A DNA stretch of 64,000 bases from assembly GCF_001445575.1 (NCBI RefSeq), contig NZ_CP013200.1, positions 2,046,001 to 2,110,000 of the forward strand, given 5' to 3'. The stretch comes from Arthrobacter alpinus (GTDB lineage: Bacteria > Actinomycetota > Actinomycetes > Actinomycetales > Micrococcaceae). Positions 8,358 to 17,760 of this stretch are shown piece by piece (position 1 is the first letter of the stretch; every line of letters starts with the position of its first letter). The notes beneath the pieces were generated by a model, which was given only the letters and a program-made list of their open reading frames with translations, was not told the origin of the DNA and ran no database searches. Position numbers and translations under genes: made by a program.

Positions 8358-8967
8358 TGTTCATCCTCCTCGTCCTCGCGTTGTGCGTCGATAGTGCCGT
8401 GGTCCTCGATGTAGGCAGCCAGGCGTGCATGTGCCATCTCCAGCCAAGAGAGGTTTGATTGGCCCAGCAGGAATGAGCGTTCCCCACCATTCTGACTAGT
8501 TCGGCCTGCCAGTCCGCGTCCACCGGGACCGCCGCCTCGCCCAGATCCGCCGGTGCTTCGTAAGGGCGGCTTTCGGCCTGCTGGCGACGCCGGTACTTCA
8601 ATTCAGTGGTCAGCACATCCATGGCGGCTTGGGGGCCGATCACGCCACCGAGGAGCATCCGCATCTGGAAATCCGCCTCCAGGGGTCGGATAGTCGGGGA
8701 GTGCTCGGACATGGCCCAGCCAAGAAAAGCGGCAACGCCCGCGGGGGTCAGCGTGTACACCTTGGCATCGGGGCCGGAGCCGCGCTGGTCAACAGTGACC
8801 CCAACCCAGCCCTTCGTGAGGAAATCGTTGAGTTGACGGTAGATCTGCGGCGGCTTGGGGCTGTAGCCAAAATAGGGTGCCTCCTTGGACATCCATTTGT
8901 ACAGGTCGTACCCGGACATCGGATTGGTGGCCAATCGCCCCAAAACAATGCATTCAAGTTTCTTCAC
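8338..8967 (-). CDS. PadR family regulator with frameshifted C-terminus
   Basis: The N-terminal PadR winged helix is clear (KKLECIVLGRL, then PMSGYDLYKWM and YRQLNDFL) and starts at a GTG behind GAGGGG. The C-terminal helix is read out of frame in this sequence. After ELVRMVG, near base 8483, shifting the frame by one base gives ERSFLLGQSNLSWLEMAHAR, which fits the PadR C-terminal helix and would end at 8348 just before the sulfatase start. The simplest lesion is a GGGGG run reduced to GGGG. PadR proteins repress nearby genes; the divergent ABC genes or its own operon are the likely targets. Confidence 0.82.
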   Translation of the reverse strand: MKKLECIVLGRLATNPMSGYDLYKWMSKEAPYFGYSPKPPQIYRQLNDFLTKGWVGVTVDQRGSGPDAKVYTLTPAGVAAFLGWAMSEHSPTIRPLEADFQMRMLLGGVIGPQAAMDVLTTELKYRRRQQAESRPYEAPADLGEAAVPVDADWQAELVRMVGNAHSCWANQTSLGWRWHMHAWLPTSRTTALSTHNARTRRMNNADNLR

Positions 8968-9117
8968 AATGTGTTGCCCCTCACGTCTCTATGTGATTAT
9001 GATACTAGTGCAAGCCCGAGATAAAGGGCAAGACTTCTATAAACCATGAACATATGAACATAGTCTTGGTAGCCAGTTGGGGAATTACCGGAATAATGTA
9101 GCGCCTAAGGAGCAATC

Positions 9118-10650
9118 GTGATTTCACGTCGCAGTGTCTTGCAAGGATTCGCAGCTGGAACTGTTTTGTTGGGAATAAGTGCCTGCAGCAGCAACAAGCC
9201 CGGCGCCAGTGCCGTCGCAGGGGAAGCAACATTGACTCTTGGGGCAGGCGTCGAGCCGTTGTCCTTTGACCCGGCTCAGTCACGCGAAGCCCAATTTGTC
9301 CAGTATTTTCAACCCGTCTTTGACACGCTGATTCGCCGCACTCCGGATGGGCAGCCCGGCCCCATGCTGGCAAAGTCTTGGAGCTACAACGCGGACAACA
9401 CGGAGCTGAGCTTCGTGCTTCGTGACGACGTGAAGTTTAGCGACGGCGAAGCGTTCAACGCGGCAGCGGCCAAGGCCAACCTTGATCGCTTCAAAACTGC
9501 CGGCGGGCCGTTGCAGGCGCAACTCGTCTCGCTTGAGTCTGTCACGGCCAAGGACGCAACAACCCTCGTCTTGACGCTCAGCACACAAGACCCCAGCCTG
9601 ATCGTCAATCTTGGTGGACCCAGCGGCTACATGCAGTCCCCCAAGCAGTTCACGAACGCCAACATCAAGACCCAGCCAGTAGGAACAGGCCCCTACAAAC
9701 TTGACAGGTCCCAAACCACCCCCGGCGCCCAGTACACGTACGTTAAGAACGAGAACTACTGGAACAAGGAGCTGCAACAGTTCGCCGCTATTGTCATTAA
9801 GCCAATGAAGGACGAGAATGCGCGCATCAATGCGCTGCGCTCGGGCCAGATTGACGGCATGATTGCAACGGCGAAGACGATTTCTGAAGCCAAGAAATCC
9901 AAGATCAACGTTGTTGAATACCCGGGCGATTGGCAGGGATTTACCTTCTTTGACCGTGCAGGCACTCTTGCCCCTGAACTCAAGGACCCCAGAGTCCGTC
10001 AGGCAATGAACTACGCGATCGACAAAAAGACCATCCTTGAGAAGGTGGGACTGGGCCTGGGTGAGGTCACCAGTCAAATCTTCAGCCCCGAATCGAGTGC
10101 CTACATTAAGGACCTCGACACCGCCTACGGATTCGACATTGCCAAGGCCAAATCGCTGATGGCAGAGGCCGGTTTTGCCGACGGTTTCACCCTCTCCATG
10201 CCCTCTTCCTCGAGCATGGATCCAGCCATGGCGCCTGTGCTGCGAGACGGGCTGGCCCAGATCGGCATCAAGGTTGACTGGGTTGATGTGTCAGCCGCTG
10301 CTTACCAAGCTGAGCAACAGTCCGGTAAGTACCCGGCAGTCTTCGCAGGCTTCGGGCAGCCGGCCGTTGGATGGGGTGCGGTTACCCAGCTCATTGCGCC
10401 CAATGCCGCATGGAATGTGCTCAAGTCAACTGATCCCACGATTGAAGCGTTGCTGCGTAAAATCAGGTTGGCCTCGGATGCCGATGCCGGGCCCGTGTAC
10501 CAGGAACTAAACAAGTACCTGGTGGATCAGGCGTGGTTTGCGCCGTTCTTCCGCGTCACTCAGCCGTACTACACCAGCAGCAAGGTTTCTGTGGTGGCGC
10601 AAACTGGCCAGGCAGTCCCTTCGATTTACAACTTCACTCCTGCCAAGTGA
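9118..10650 (+). CDS. ABC transporter substrate-binding lipoprotein (family 5)
   Basis: A 510-residue extracellular solute-binding protein of the DppA/OppA type. It starts at GTG. The N-terminus has a lipobox, LGISAC, placing the lipidated Cys at residue 23. The middle carries the family phrase FSDGEAFNAAAAKANLDRFK and later the typical DPRVRQAMNYAIDK helix. It would sit on the outer face of the membrane and hand ligand to the permeases encoded next. Its family binds peptides, nickel or oligosaccharides; the adjacent hexosaminidase favours an amino-sugar oligosaccharide, by inference only. Confidence 0.92.
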   Translation: MISRRSVLQGFAAGTVLLGISACSSNKPGASAVAGEATLTLGAGVEPLSFDPAQSREAQFVQYFQPVFDTLIRRTPDGQPGPMLAKSWSYNADNTELSFVLRDDVKFSDGEAFNAAAAKANLDRFKTAGGPLQAQLVSLESVTAKDATTLVLTLSTQDPSLIVNLGGPSGYMQSPKQFTNANIKTQPVGTGPYKLDRSQTTPGAQYTYVKNENYWNKELQQFAAIVIKPMKDENARINALRSGQIDGMIATAKTISEAKKSKINVVEYPGDWQGFTFFDRAGTLAPELKDPRVRQAMNYAIDKKTILEKVGLGLGEVTSQIFSPESSAYIKDLDTAYGFDIAKAKSLMAEAGFADGFTLSMPSSSSMDPAMAPVLRDGLAQIGIKVDWVDVSAAAYQAEQQSGKYPAVFAGFGQPAVGWGAVTQLIAPNAAWNVLKSTDPTIEALLRKIRLASDADAGPVYQELNKYLVDQAWFAPFFRVTQPYYTSSKVSVVAQTGQAVPSIYNFTPAK

Positions 10651-10689
10651 CGTACGGCCACCACACTAGGACCTTCAGGAGCTAGACCC

Positions 10690-11630
10690 ATGATCCACTA
10701 TGTTGCGCGCCGTTTGGGCGCCGGAGTTCTCCTTGTAATCACCGCATCTTTTGTGGTGTATCTGCTGATGCTCGTTAACAGCGCGCACATTGCCAGACCC
10801 TGCTAGGCCCGGACGCAACTCCGGACCTCGTGGCACGAAAGTCTGTTGAGCTTGGCTTGGACAAGCCGGGAATCGTTCAGTACTGGAACTGGCTGTCCCA
10901 CGCCGTCCGCGGTGATCTGGGTAATTCGTGGAACGACGGGGAATCTGTTGGCTTCTTGATTTTGAACCGAATTCCAGTGACGTTGTCCATTGCCATTGGC
11001 ACCATCGTCGTTTCGGTCGCTGTGTCGCTGGTCATCGGCATGGCGGCCGGAGTGCGGCGGGGCGTTCTTGACCGGATAGTTCAGGTCATCTCCGTCGGCG
11101 GTCTGGTGTTCCCCGGATTCTGGCTGGCACTTGTGCTGGTGGTTTTCATTGCCATCAACCTAGGGATTCTCCCTGCCACAGGCTATACGCCATTCACTCA
11201 GGATCCGGCGGGATGGTTCCTCAGTCTGGTCCTACCAGTCTTCTCGTTGGCTTTGGGCGCAGTAGCCGGGTTGTCGCAACAAATTCGCAGCGCAACCATC
11301 GCTACGTTGGAGAAGGACTATATCCGCACTCTGCGCAGCCGTGGCCTGCCCGAATGGCTCGTATTATTGCGGCACGTGCTGCGCAATGCGGCACCTCCAA
11401 CGCTGACAATTGTCTCGTTGAATTTCATTGGCCTGATGAGCGGGGCGGTCATGATCGAGCAGATCTTTGCCCTGCCAGGTATCGGTTCCCTTGCCGTTAC
11501 CTCAACGACCAGTGGTGATATTCCCGTGGTTATGGGAACAGTGATTATCGCAGTGATCATCGTAGTCCTCGTCAACATAGCCGTAGACCTGGTCAACGGC
11601 TGGCTCAATCCGAAGGTACGTCTCTCATGA
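10690..11630 (+). pseudogene. ABC transporter permease (DppB-like), frameshifted
   Basis: The ATG at 10690 opens a frame encoding HYVARRLGAGVLLVIT, the first membrane helix of a DppB-type permease, but it meets TAG at 10804. The rest of the gene continues one frame over, reading TLLGPDATPDLVARKS and on through the permease core to 11630, including the EAA-type loop near VLRNAAPPTLTIVSLN. A missing A at about 10797 (AGAACC read as AGACC) restores the whole gene. Either a sequencing error or a real one-base lesion explains it. It overlaps the next permease by GTATGA-type coupling (stop 11630, start 11627). Confidence 0.78.
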
Positions 11631-12397
11631 GCACCATTTCTCTCACTAAGGCCTCCGCCACCATGGCTCGACGCGGGACGTGGCACAGGCTTCTGCACGC
11701 ACCTCTCGCTCTCACGGCACTTATCCTGCTGTTCGGGATCGTACTGGCAACCTTGGCGGCCCCTCTACTGACCTCGTATGACCCCAATGTTGGGATTTTG
11801 GCCGATGCACTCGCCACCCCGGGCCCTAACCATTGGCTTGGCGCCGACAGTGCCGGCCGCGATATTTTCGCACGCCTGCTTTTTGGTGGCCGGGTAACTC
11901 TCGGCGCCGCGGCCCTGGCCTTGACGGTGGCCACTGTGGTTGGTGTACTGACAGGTTTGTTTGCCGGTTTTTACGGCAAATGGTTTGATGTCGTCTCTGA
12001 ATGGACCACCAGCTTGGTTATGGCGCTGCCGACCATCATGCTCCTTTTGGCTGTTCGGGCGGCCGTTGGCAATATTCTTTGGATCAGCATGTTGGTGCTT
12101 GGCTTGCATTTGGCTCCGGGCTTCCACCGCCTGACTCGAACCATTGTGGTGGGTGTGCGTCACGAACTGTACGTTGATGCGGCACGGGTCTCTGGTCTCA
12201 GTGACGTTCGAATCGTCCTTCGCCATGTCCTCGCCGCCGTCCGGGCGCCGATCATCATCAATGCTGCCTTGACGGCTGTTGTAGCCATTGGCGTTCAGTC
12301 CGGCCTTGAATTCTTGGGCCTCGCCAACACTCAAATTGCCTCCTGGGGAACCATGCTCAACGAGGCCATGGTCAATCTCTATGTTGCCCGGCTTTGA
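11627..12397 (+). CDS. ABC transporter permease (DppC-like), 3' end frameshifted
   Basis: A 256-residue inner-membrane permease with the N-terminal region of DppC proteins and the motif NHWLGADSAGRDIFARLLFGGR at about residues 64-85 (given only to mark the domain start). The EAA loop VSGLSDVRIVLRHVL is present. The reading frame ends at NLYVARL, but the missing last helix continues in another frame (MLWPGIALGIVNVALILFGN) at the start of the next ORF. One lost C in a CCCC run at 12387 explains this. Once repaired, permease and ATPase form one fused protein from 11627 to 13419, a known arrangement in actinobacterial peptide-type transporters. Confidence 0.85.
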   Translation: MSTISLTKASATMARRGTWHRLLHAPLALTALILLFGIVLATLAAPLLTSYDPNVGILADALATPGPNHWLGADSAGRDIFARLLFGGRVTLGAAALALTVATVVGVLTGLFAGFYGKWFDVVSEWTTSLVMALPTIMLLLAVRAAVGNILWISMLVLGLHLAPGFHRLTRTIVVGVRHELYVDAARVSGLSDVRIVLRHVLAAVRAPIIINAALTAVVAIGVQSGLEFLGLANTQIASWGTMLNEAMVNLYVARL

Positions 12398-13419
12398 TGC
12401 TGTGGCCCGGCATTGCCCTGGGCATTGTGAACGTGGCGTTGATCCTCTTCGGTAACGGACTCCGAGATGCTCTTGAAGACAGACCGGCTGCCAAAGGTGG
12501 AAAGAAGCGCACGACGGCGGCCGCGTTGGCTGCCGCTGCGGCCCAGGACACCGAGGGTGAGAGAGTTTCAGCGCTCGTGCCTGATGCAGTCCTGCGCGTG
12601 GAAGGGCTACGCATTGGCTACCCTAGCGCCGACGGCATCTCGACTGTAGTCCATGGCGTGGACCTCGCGGTGCGCCCCGGGGAAGTCCTAGGGCTCGTGG
12701 GCGAATCAGGTTCCGGAAAAACGCAAACAGCGTGGTCTGTTCTTGACCTGCTGCCCCGTGAAGCCATGATCCTTGGTGGATCCATCACGATCGACGGCCA
12801 GGACCGCGCTAAGCTTCCGGCCGGACGGCGTCGTGCTTTACTAGGGGACACCCTGGCCTACATTCCACAAGAGCCTATGTCGAACCTCGACCCTTCATTT
12901 ACAGTGGGTCAACAACTGACCCTGCCCCTGCGCCGCACCATGGGAATGAGTCGTGGCGAGGCTAATGCCAAGGCCTTGGCACTGCTGGAACGGGTGGGTA
13001 TCGCAGACCCGGAACGGACGTTCAATTCATATCCACACCAGATTTCCGGTGGCATGGCCCAACGCGTACTCATTGCTGGCGCTGTCTCTTGTGAACCCAA
13101 GGTGCTGGTGGCCGATGAACCAACCACGGCCCTGGACGTGACAGTTCAGGCCGAGGTCCTTGACCTGCTCCGCAGTCTGCAGCAGGAACGCGGCATGGCG
13201 ATGCTGCTGGTCACCCACAACTTTGGAGTGGTGGCAGACATCTGTGACCGGGTGGCAGTGATGCAGCATGGCCGCATTGTGGAAACGGGAGATGTCGCCG
13301 AGATCTTCGCGGCCCCGAAGCACCCCTACACCCGTATGTTGCTTGGTTCGCTGCTACATGAGCGTGAACCGCGGACTCGACTAGTTGATTCGGAACAGCC
13401 GTTGGAGGCGTCGGTATGA
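12394..13419 (+). CDS. ABC transporter ATPase (DppD-like), with permease tail in frame
   Basis: The frame opens with the last membrane helix of the preceding permease (residues 1-28). A linker rich in Ala and Lys follows, then a complete ATP-binding domain from about residue 68. Walker A is GESGSGKTQ, the signature helix is ISGGMAQRV, and Walker B is VLVADEPTTALD. The C-terminal extension typical of oligopeptide ATPases (KHPYTRMLLGS) is present. The ancestral gene was almost certainly a permease-ATPase fusion, and the current start is an artefact of the frameshift at 12387. It overlaps the next ATPase by ATGA. Confidence 0.88.
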   Translation: MMLWPGIALGIVNVALILFGNGLRDALEDRPAAKGGKKRTTAAALAAAAAQDTEGERVSALVPDAVLRVEGLRIGYPSADGISTVVHGVDLAVRPGEVLGLVGESGSGKTQTAWSVLDLLPREAMILGGSITIDGQDRAKLPAGRRRALLGDTLAYIPQEPMSNLDPSFTVGQQLTLPLRRTMGMSRGEANAKALALLERVGIADPERTFNSYPHQISGGMAQRVLIAGAVSCEPKVLVADEPTTALDVTVQAEVLDLLRSLQQERGMAMLLVTHNFGVVADICDRVAVMQHGRIVETGDVAEIFAAPKHPYTRMLLGSLLHEREPRTRLVDSEQPLEASV

Positions 13420-14240
13420 GCGAAAATCTGTTGGAAATCAAGGACCTGGTGACCGAATTCCCGATGCGCGGATGGAGAAAGGCGCCCTTCCGTGCGCTGC
13501 AGGGCATCAACCTGCAGCTCGCCAAGGGCGAGACCCTTGGCTTGGTGGGCGAATCGGGGTCGGGTAAAACCACCCTTGGACGTGCCGTGTTGGGGTTGGC
13601 ACCGGTGACCGAAGGGTCCATCATTTTTGAGGGCCGCAACCTGGCCGCCATGACCCGGCAGCAGCGCCGTCAAATGTCCGATCAACTCCAGGTAGTCTTC
13701 CAGGACCCCTATACGTCCTTAAACCCGGCCATGAGCATCGAAGAGATCTTGGCCGAGCCACTTCGGGTGCGTGGCACCTCCAGGGTCGATGCCAACGCCC
13801 GCATAGCGCAGCTGCTTGATCGGGTGCAACTGCCGGCCGACAGCGGCCAGCGGCTGCCCCGCGAATTTTCCGGGGGACAGCGCCAACGCGTAGCTATTGC
13901 CCGGGCGCTCGCTTTGAACCCGCGGCTCATTGTGTGCGACGAACCAGTCTCCGCCTTGGACCTTTCCACGCAGGCCAGGATTCTGGATTTGTTTCTGGAA
14001 CTTCAGGAAGACACCGGGGTGGCCTACCTGTTCATCTCGCACGACCTTGAAGTGGTCCGGCACATCAGCCACCGCGTCGCCGTCATGTACCGCGGCGAAA
14101 TCGTCGAATGCGGCGACGCCGCCCAGGTCACGAAGAACCCGGAGCATCCGTATACCCGCCGCCTGCTGATGGCGTCGCCCGTTCCCAATCCCGCGGAACA
14201 GAAGAAGCGCCGCGAGGAACGGAAGGCGCTGTCCCTCTAG
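13416..14240 (+). CDS. ABC transporter ATPase (DppF-like)
   Basis: The second cytoplasmic ATPase of the transporter, 274 residues. Walker A is GESGSGKTTLGRAVLG, the Q-loop region reads VVFQDPYTSLNP, the signature is EFSGGQRQRVAIARAL, and Walker B is LIVCDEPVSALD followed by FISHDLEVV. It is coupled to the preceding ATPase by ATGA, completing the SBP-permease-permease/ATPase-ATPase unit. The two ATPases would form a heterodimer that powers import. The length is slightly short for the family but all motifs are intact. Confidence 0.93.
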   Translation: MSENLLEIKDLVTEFPMRGWRKAPFRALQGINLQLAKGETLGLVGESGSGKTTLGRAVLGLAPVTEGSIIFEGRNLAAMTRQQRRQMSDQLQVVFQDPYTSLNPAMSIEEILAEPLRVRGTSRVDANARIAQLLDRVQLPADSGQRLPREFSGGQRQRVAIARALALNPRLIVCDEPVSALDLSTQARILDLFLELQEDTGVAYLFISHDLEVVRHISHRVAVMYRGEIVECGDAAQVTKNPEHPYTRRLLMASPVPNPAEQKKRREERKALSL

Positions 14241-14351
14241 GCAATCCCCACCTGAGTCCGCAAGGCTCGGGAAGATCGACGGCGACGATCGCCACTGGTG
14301 CCTATGGAACAGCCCTGAACGCCATTTCCCTCTCCCCGAAAGTCCTTCATC

Positions 14352-15833
14352 ATGAGCAGCAAGCAAAACCTTGTCCCGGGATTCCAGCAATTCACCCCGC
14401 GCACCGGATCCACCATCATTGGCGACCGCCTGCAGTTCTGCGCGGGAGCCGGGGCGGAGACGGTTGCTTCCACACTTATTACGGATCTGGCCGAGCTGCA
14501 CGGAATTCAAGCGGTACTGTCCGTCAGCGCCCCGGCGGACACTCCAATGCAAGGCGAGGGAACCGACGTCGTACTGAGCATTGACCCGACACTCGCGGAC
14601 TTTGCCGCGATTGCTGAACCTCTCCGTGCCGAAGCGTACACACTGGAAGTGGGGGAGCGGATCATTCTTACTGCCGCCACCGAGCAGGGGCTCTATTGGG
14701 CCAGTCGCAGCTTTTTGCAGCTGATTCAGGCCTCCGGTGATTCCAGGGCGTTAGAGTGTGGAACGGCACTCGATTGGCCGGACTACCCTGTCCGTGGATT
14801 CCTCATTGATACCGGGCGTCGCTTCATGGCACCGGAGTTCATTCGGGACTTGATCCGCACCCTGAGCTGGCACAAGCTGAACACCCTCGTCATACATTTG
14901 AACGATAACGAGATCGCCAAGGACACGGGACGGAGCTGGGACGAGGCCCAACACGGCTTCCGGCTCCGTGCCGAATCGGGCGAGTTTGCCGCGTTTGCCA
15001 GCGCCGACGGGTCCTATTCGCGCCACGATTGGGATTCGTTCGAGGATCTCGCCGCCGCCCACGGAATCACGATCATTGCCGAAATTGATGCCCCGGCACA
15101 TTCCCGGGCTTTCATCGCCCAGGACCCTGAACTGGGACGCAACAACGGTAATTCGGACATGCTTGACCTCACGGGTGACCACGCCCTGAACTTCATGAAA
15201 CGGCTCTTTGACGAGTTCCTGCCATGGTTCCGGGGTCCAGTGGTGCACTTTGGTGCGGACGAATATGAGCGGGGCCTGGATGCGGATTTCAAACGCTATT
15301 TCAACCAGATGGCCGCCCATCTTCGTGCGGCCGGAAAGTCACCCATGGCGTGGGGATCCATCACCACGATGTCCGCTGGTGCTGGTGCACCGGCTCCCGA
15401 AGGATATGACCGCGACGTAGTCATCTGCTCCTGGAACAACGGCTGGTATGGGCCGAAAGAAGCGGTGGCCGATGGGTACCGCATCCTCAACACGAATGAC
15501 GATTTGCTCTACACCGTGCCGTACGCGGACTACTACTGTGGCGACGGGCTGCGCCTGGAGAAGCTGTGGAGCGACTGGGAACCCCACGTTTTTGGTGGCG
15601 ATCAGGATCTTCACAAGCAGCACCCGCAGCTCCTGGGATCACTGTCGGCCTGCTGGAATGACCTGGTGCTGCTGGACTACAACGAGCACGACGTTTATCG
15701 CATGGTCGCACCGACCTTCCCTTTGCTGGGCCAAAAGATGTGGGGTGGCACGCCTGAGGGCATGAGCTTCAGCGAATTTACCGAACTCGCGGCCCGTGTT
15801 GGAGCTTGGCCCGGGCGGGAGTTCGTCCTCTAG
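14352..15833 (+). CDS. beta-N-acetylhexosaminidase, GH20
   Basis: A 493-residue glycoside hydrolase of family 20. An N-terminal alpha/beta GH20b-type domain (about 25-140) precedes the barrel, which begins at DYPVRGFLIDTGRRF (residues 144-158). The catalytic pair appears in HFGADEYERG as Asp303-Glu304; the Asp orients the substrate acetamido group and the Glu is the acid. There is no signal peptide, so it likely cleaves GlcNAc or GalNAc from oligosaccharides after import. It follows the ABC genes by 111 bp and probably shares their transcript. Together with the sulfatase this points to degradation of an amino-sugar glycan. Confidence 0.9.
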   Translation: MSSKQNLVPGFQQFTPRTGSTIIGDRLQFCAGAGAETVASTLITDLAELHGIQAVLSVSAPADTPMQGEGTDVVLSIDPTLADFAAIAEPLRAEAYTLEVGERIILTAATEQGLYWASRSFLQLIQASGDSRALECGTALDWPDYPVRGFLIDTGRRFMAPEFIRDLIRTLSWHKLNTLVIHLNDNEIAKDTGRSWDEAQHGFRLRAESGEFAAFASADGSYSRHDWDSFEDLAAAHGITIIAEIDAPAHSRAFIAQDPELGRNNGNSDMLDLTGDHALNFMKRLFDEFLPWFRGPVVHFGADEYERGLDADFKRYFNQMAAHLRAAGKSPMAWGSITTMSAGAGAPAPEGYDRDVVICSWNNGWYGPKEAVADGYRILNTNDDLLYTVPYADYYCGDGLRLEKLWSDWEPHVFGGDQDLHKQHPQLLGSLSACWNDLVLLDYNEHDVYRMVAPTFPLLGQKMWGGTPEGMSFSEFTELAARVGAWPGREFVL

Positions 15834-16060
15834 GAAGTCCTTCCAAACTGAGCTGGTCATTAAGGATGCGGGGCTGGACGAGTCAGGACGTGCCAGGAGC
15901 AGCCATGCTCGAATGGAGCAAGGGCTCCCAGATGCTTGGCTATTTCTTCGACGACCCGAGCATGCGCGCGGCGGAGAGCGACGCACTAACACTCCCGACG
16001 AAGGTGGAATCCCCGCCATCAGCTCAAGCCTATGAGGCCCGATTCGAATGTTGACGCACA

Positions 16061-16082
16061 GTTAATCGTAAGTTCATGACAT
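16061..16082 (+). promoter_or_regulatory. possible PHO box
   Basis: Two adjacent 11-base units begin GTTAAT and GTTCAT, the shape of the direct-repeat units bound by PhoP in actinobacteria. A TTGACG (possible -35) lies just before at 16051. The site is 40 bases before the phosphatase start, where phosphate-starvation control would be expected. The match to the consensus is partial. Confidence 0.35.
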
Positions 16083-16122
16083 CGGCCGCACGTGTTAAAT
16101 TGGCCTTACTACGTTGGCAGGC

Positions 16123-17709
16123 ATGGATAACATTTCACGTAGAGCAATCCTTTCAGCTGGCCTTGGTGCTGGCCTCGTCGCCGCAGTGCCTGGAGCCGCC
16201 TTTGCCACTTCCATGGCGGATGACTCCGGTATTCGAAGCAATCCGTTCCTCCTGGGAATCGCTTCCGGCGAGCCGTGGCCGGATGGATTCGTGATCTGGA
16301 CCCGACTGGCGTTGGATCCGTTGGCCGAAGATGGCTTGGGCGGCATGCCCTCCCGGAAAGTCGCCGTGGCCTGGGAGGTGGCCGAAGACTCCAACATGCG
16401 CAAAGTCGTAGCGCGCGGGGTGGAGCAGGCAAGTATCCAAACCGCCCACTCCGTCCATGTTGAGCTGCGCGGGCTGCGCCCGGGGCGCGAGTACTACTAC
16501 CGCTTCCGCACCGGCCGCCACATCAGTCCCGTTGGCCGCACTCTCACCAGTCCGGCCCGGCATGAAACGCCGTCGTCGTTGGCCATGGCATTCGCCAGCT
16601 GCTCACAGTACGAGCACGGCTATTTCACGGCTTACTCGCGACTGGCTCAGGACCACCCGGACCTGGTGCTGCACCTGGGCGACTACATGTACGAATACAA
16701 GAAGGGCAGCTACGTGATTGGCGGCGGCAACCCCCGCGACCATCAGGGGCCGGAAACGTCGACGCTGCAGGGGTACCGGCAACGTCACGCACAATACAAG
16801 TCCGATGCCGATCTGCAGGCAGCGCACGCAATCGCACCGTGGTTGGTAGTCTGGGACGACCACGAAGTGGATAACAACTGGGCGGATGAGGTTCCCGAGA
16901 ACAAGGACGCCAATCAGCTCAACGACACCACCGAGCGTTTCCGGCAGCGCCGTACAGCGGCCTTCCAGGCATACTACGAGAACATGCCGCTGCGTCCCTC
17001 GTCCGTGCCGGCAGGGTTCGATATGAAGATCTACCGCACCATCAAGTGGGGCCAGCTTGCCAATTTCCACATGATGGATACCCGGCAGTACCGCGACGAT
17101 CAGCTAGCCGGAGACGGCTGGAAGAAGAACGTCACTGAACGCCTGGCCGAGAACCGAACCATCACCGGGGAGACGCAGGAGAAGTGGCTGCTGGACGGCT
17201 TCAAGAACTCCACACAGCGCTGGGACATTTTGGGCCAGCAGGTGTTCTTCGCGGAGCGGGACCGGGACAAGGCTCTCGATATTGACGACGTCTCCATGGA
17301 CGGCTGGGATGGCTATGCCGCCTCCCGCCGTCGCATCACGGAGGGCTGGGTGGACGCGAACGTTCGCAACGCCGTCGTCCTCACCGGCGATGTACACCGC
17401 AACTGGGCCAACGATCTCAAGGTGGATTACAAGGATCCGGCGTCAGCTGTGGTTGGTTCGGAATTGGTGTGCACCTCCATTACCTCCACAGGTGATGGCA
17501 CGGGGGCAACCACTGATTCGACCATGGCGTGGAACCCGCACCTGAAGTTCTACAACGACAACCGTGGCTACGTGAACACCACAATCACCAAGGACGCGCT
17601 CACCGCGGACTTCCGGACCCTTGACTACGTCACGACGCCCGGAGCTCCCGTCAGCACGAAGGCTTCCTTCGTCATTCAGGACGGAATTCGCGGGCTGCAA
17701 GCGAAATAA
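16123..17709 (+). CDS. phoD: alkaline phosphatase D (PhoD) family, Tat-exported
   Basis: A 528-residue PhoD-type phosphodiesterase/phosphatase. The N-terminus carries a twin-arginine signal (SRRAILSAGLGAGLVAAVPG) with an Ala-rich cleavage region, so it is exported folded. A PhoD N-terminal beta domain (about 35-135) comes before the metallophosphatase domain. That domain has LHLGDYMYEYKK, WDDHEVDNNW and the late LTGDVHRNW, which supply the metal ligands. I take the ATG at 16123; a TTG nine bases upstream is possible. It releases phosphate from organic esters outside the cell and is monocistronic, ended by the hairpin at 17723. Confidence 0.9.
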   Translation: MDNISRRAILSAGLGAGLVAAVPGAAFATSMADDSGIRSNPFLLGIASGEPWPDGFVIWTRLALDPLAEDGLGGMPSRKVAVAWEVAEDSNMRKVVARGVEQASIQTAHSVHVELRGLRPGREYYYRFRTGRHISPVGRTLTSPARHETPSSLAMAFASCSQYEHGYFTAYSRLAQDHPDLVLHLGDYMYEYKKGSYVIGGGNPRDHQGPETSTLQGYRQRHAQYKSDADLQAAHAIAPWLVVWDDHEVDNNWADEVPENKDANQLNDTTERFRQRRTAAFQAYYENMPLRPSSVPAGFDMKIYRTIKWGQLANFHMMDTRQYRDDQLAGDGWKKNVTERLAENRTITGETQEKWLLDGFKNSTQRWDILGQQVFFAERDRDKALDIDDVSMDGWDGYAASRRRITEGWVDANVRNAVVLTGDVHRNWANDLKVDYKDPASAVVGSELVCTSITSTGDGTGATTDSTMAWNPHLKFYNDNRGYVNTTITKDALTADFRTLDYVTTPGAPVSTKASFVIQDGIRGLQAK

Positions 17710-17722
17710 AGGCTGGCATCGA

Positions 17723-17760
17723 GACCGGAAGGCCGAATCATGGCCTTCCGGTCTTCTATG
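17723..17760 (+). terminator. terminator of phoD
   Basis: A perfect 12-bp stem (17723-17734 with 17742-17753) with a 7-base loop, followed by TTCTATGTTG. It lies 14 bases past the phoD stop. The following stretch to 18038 has no recognisable gene. Confidence 0.8.
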
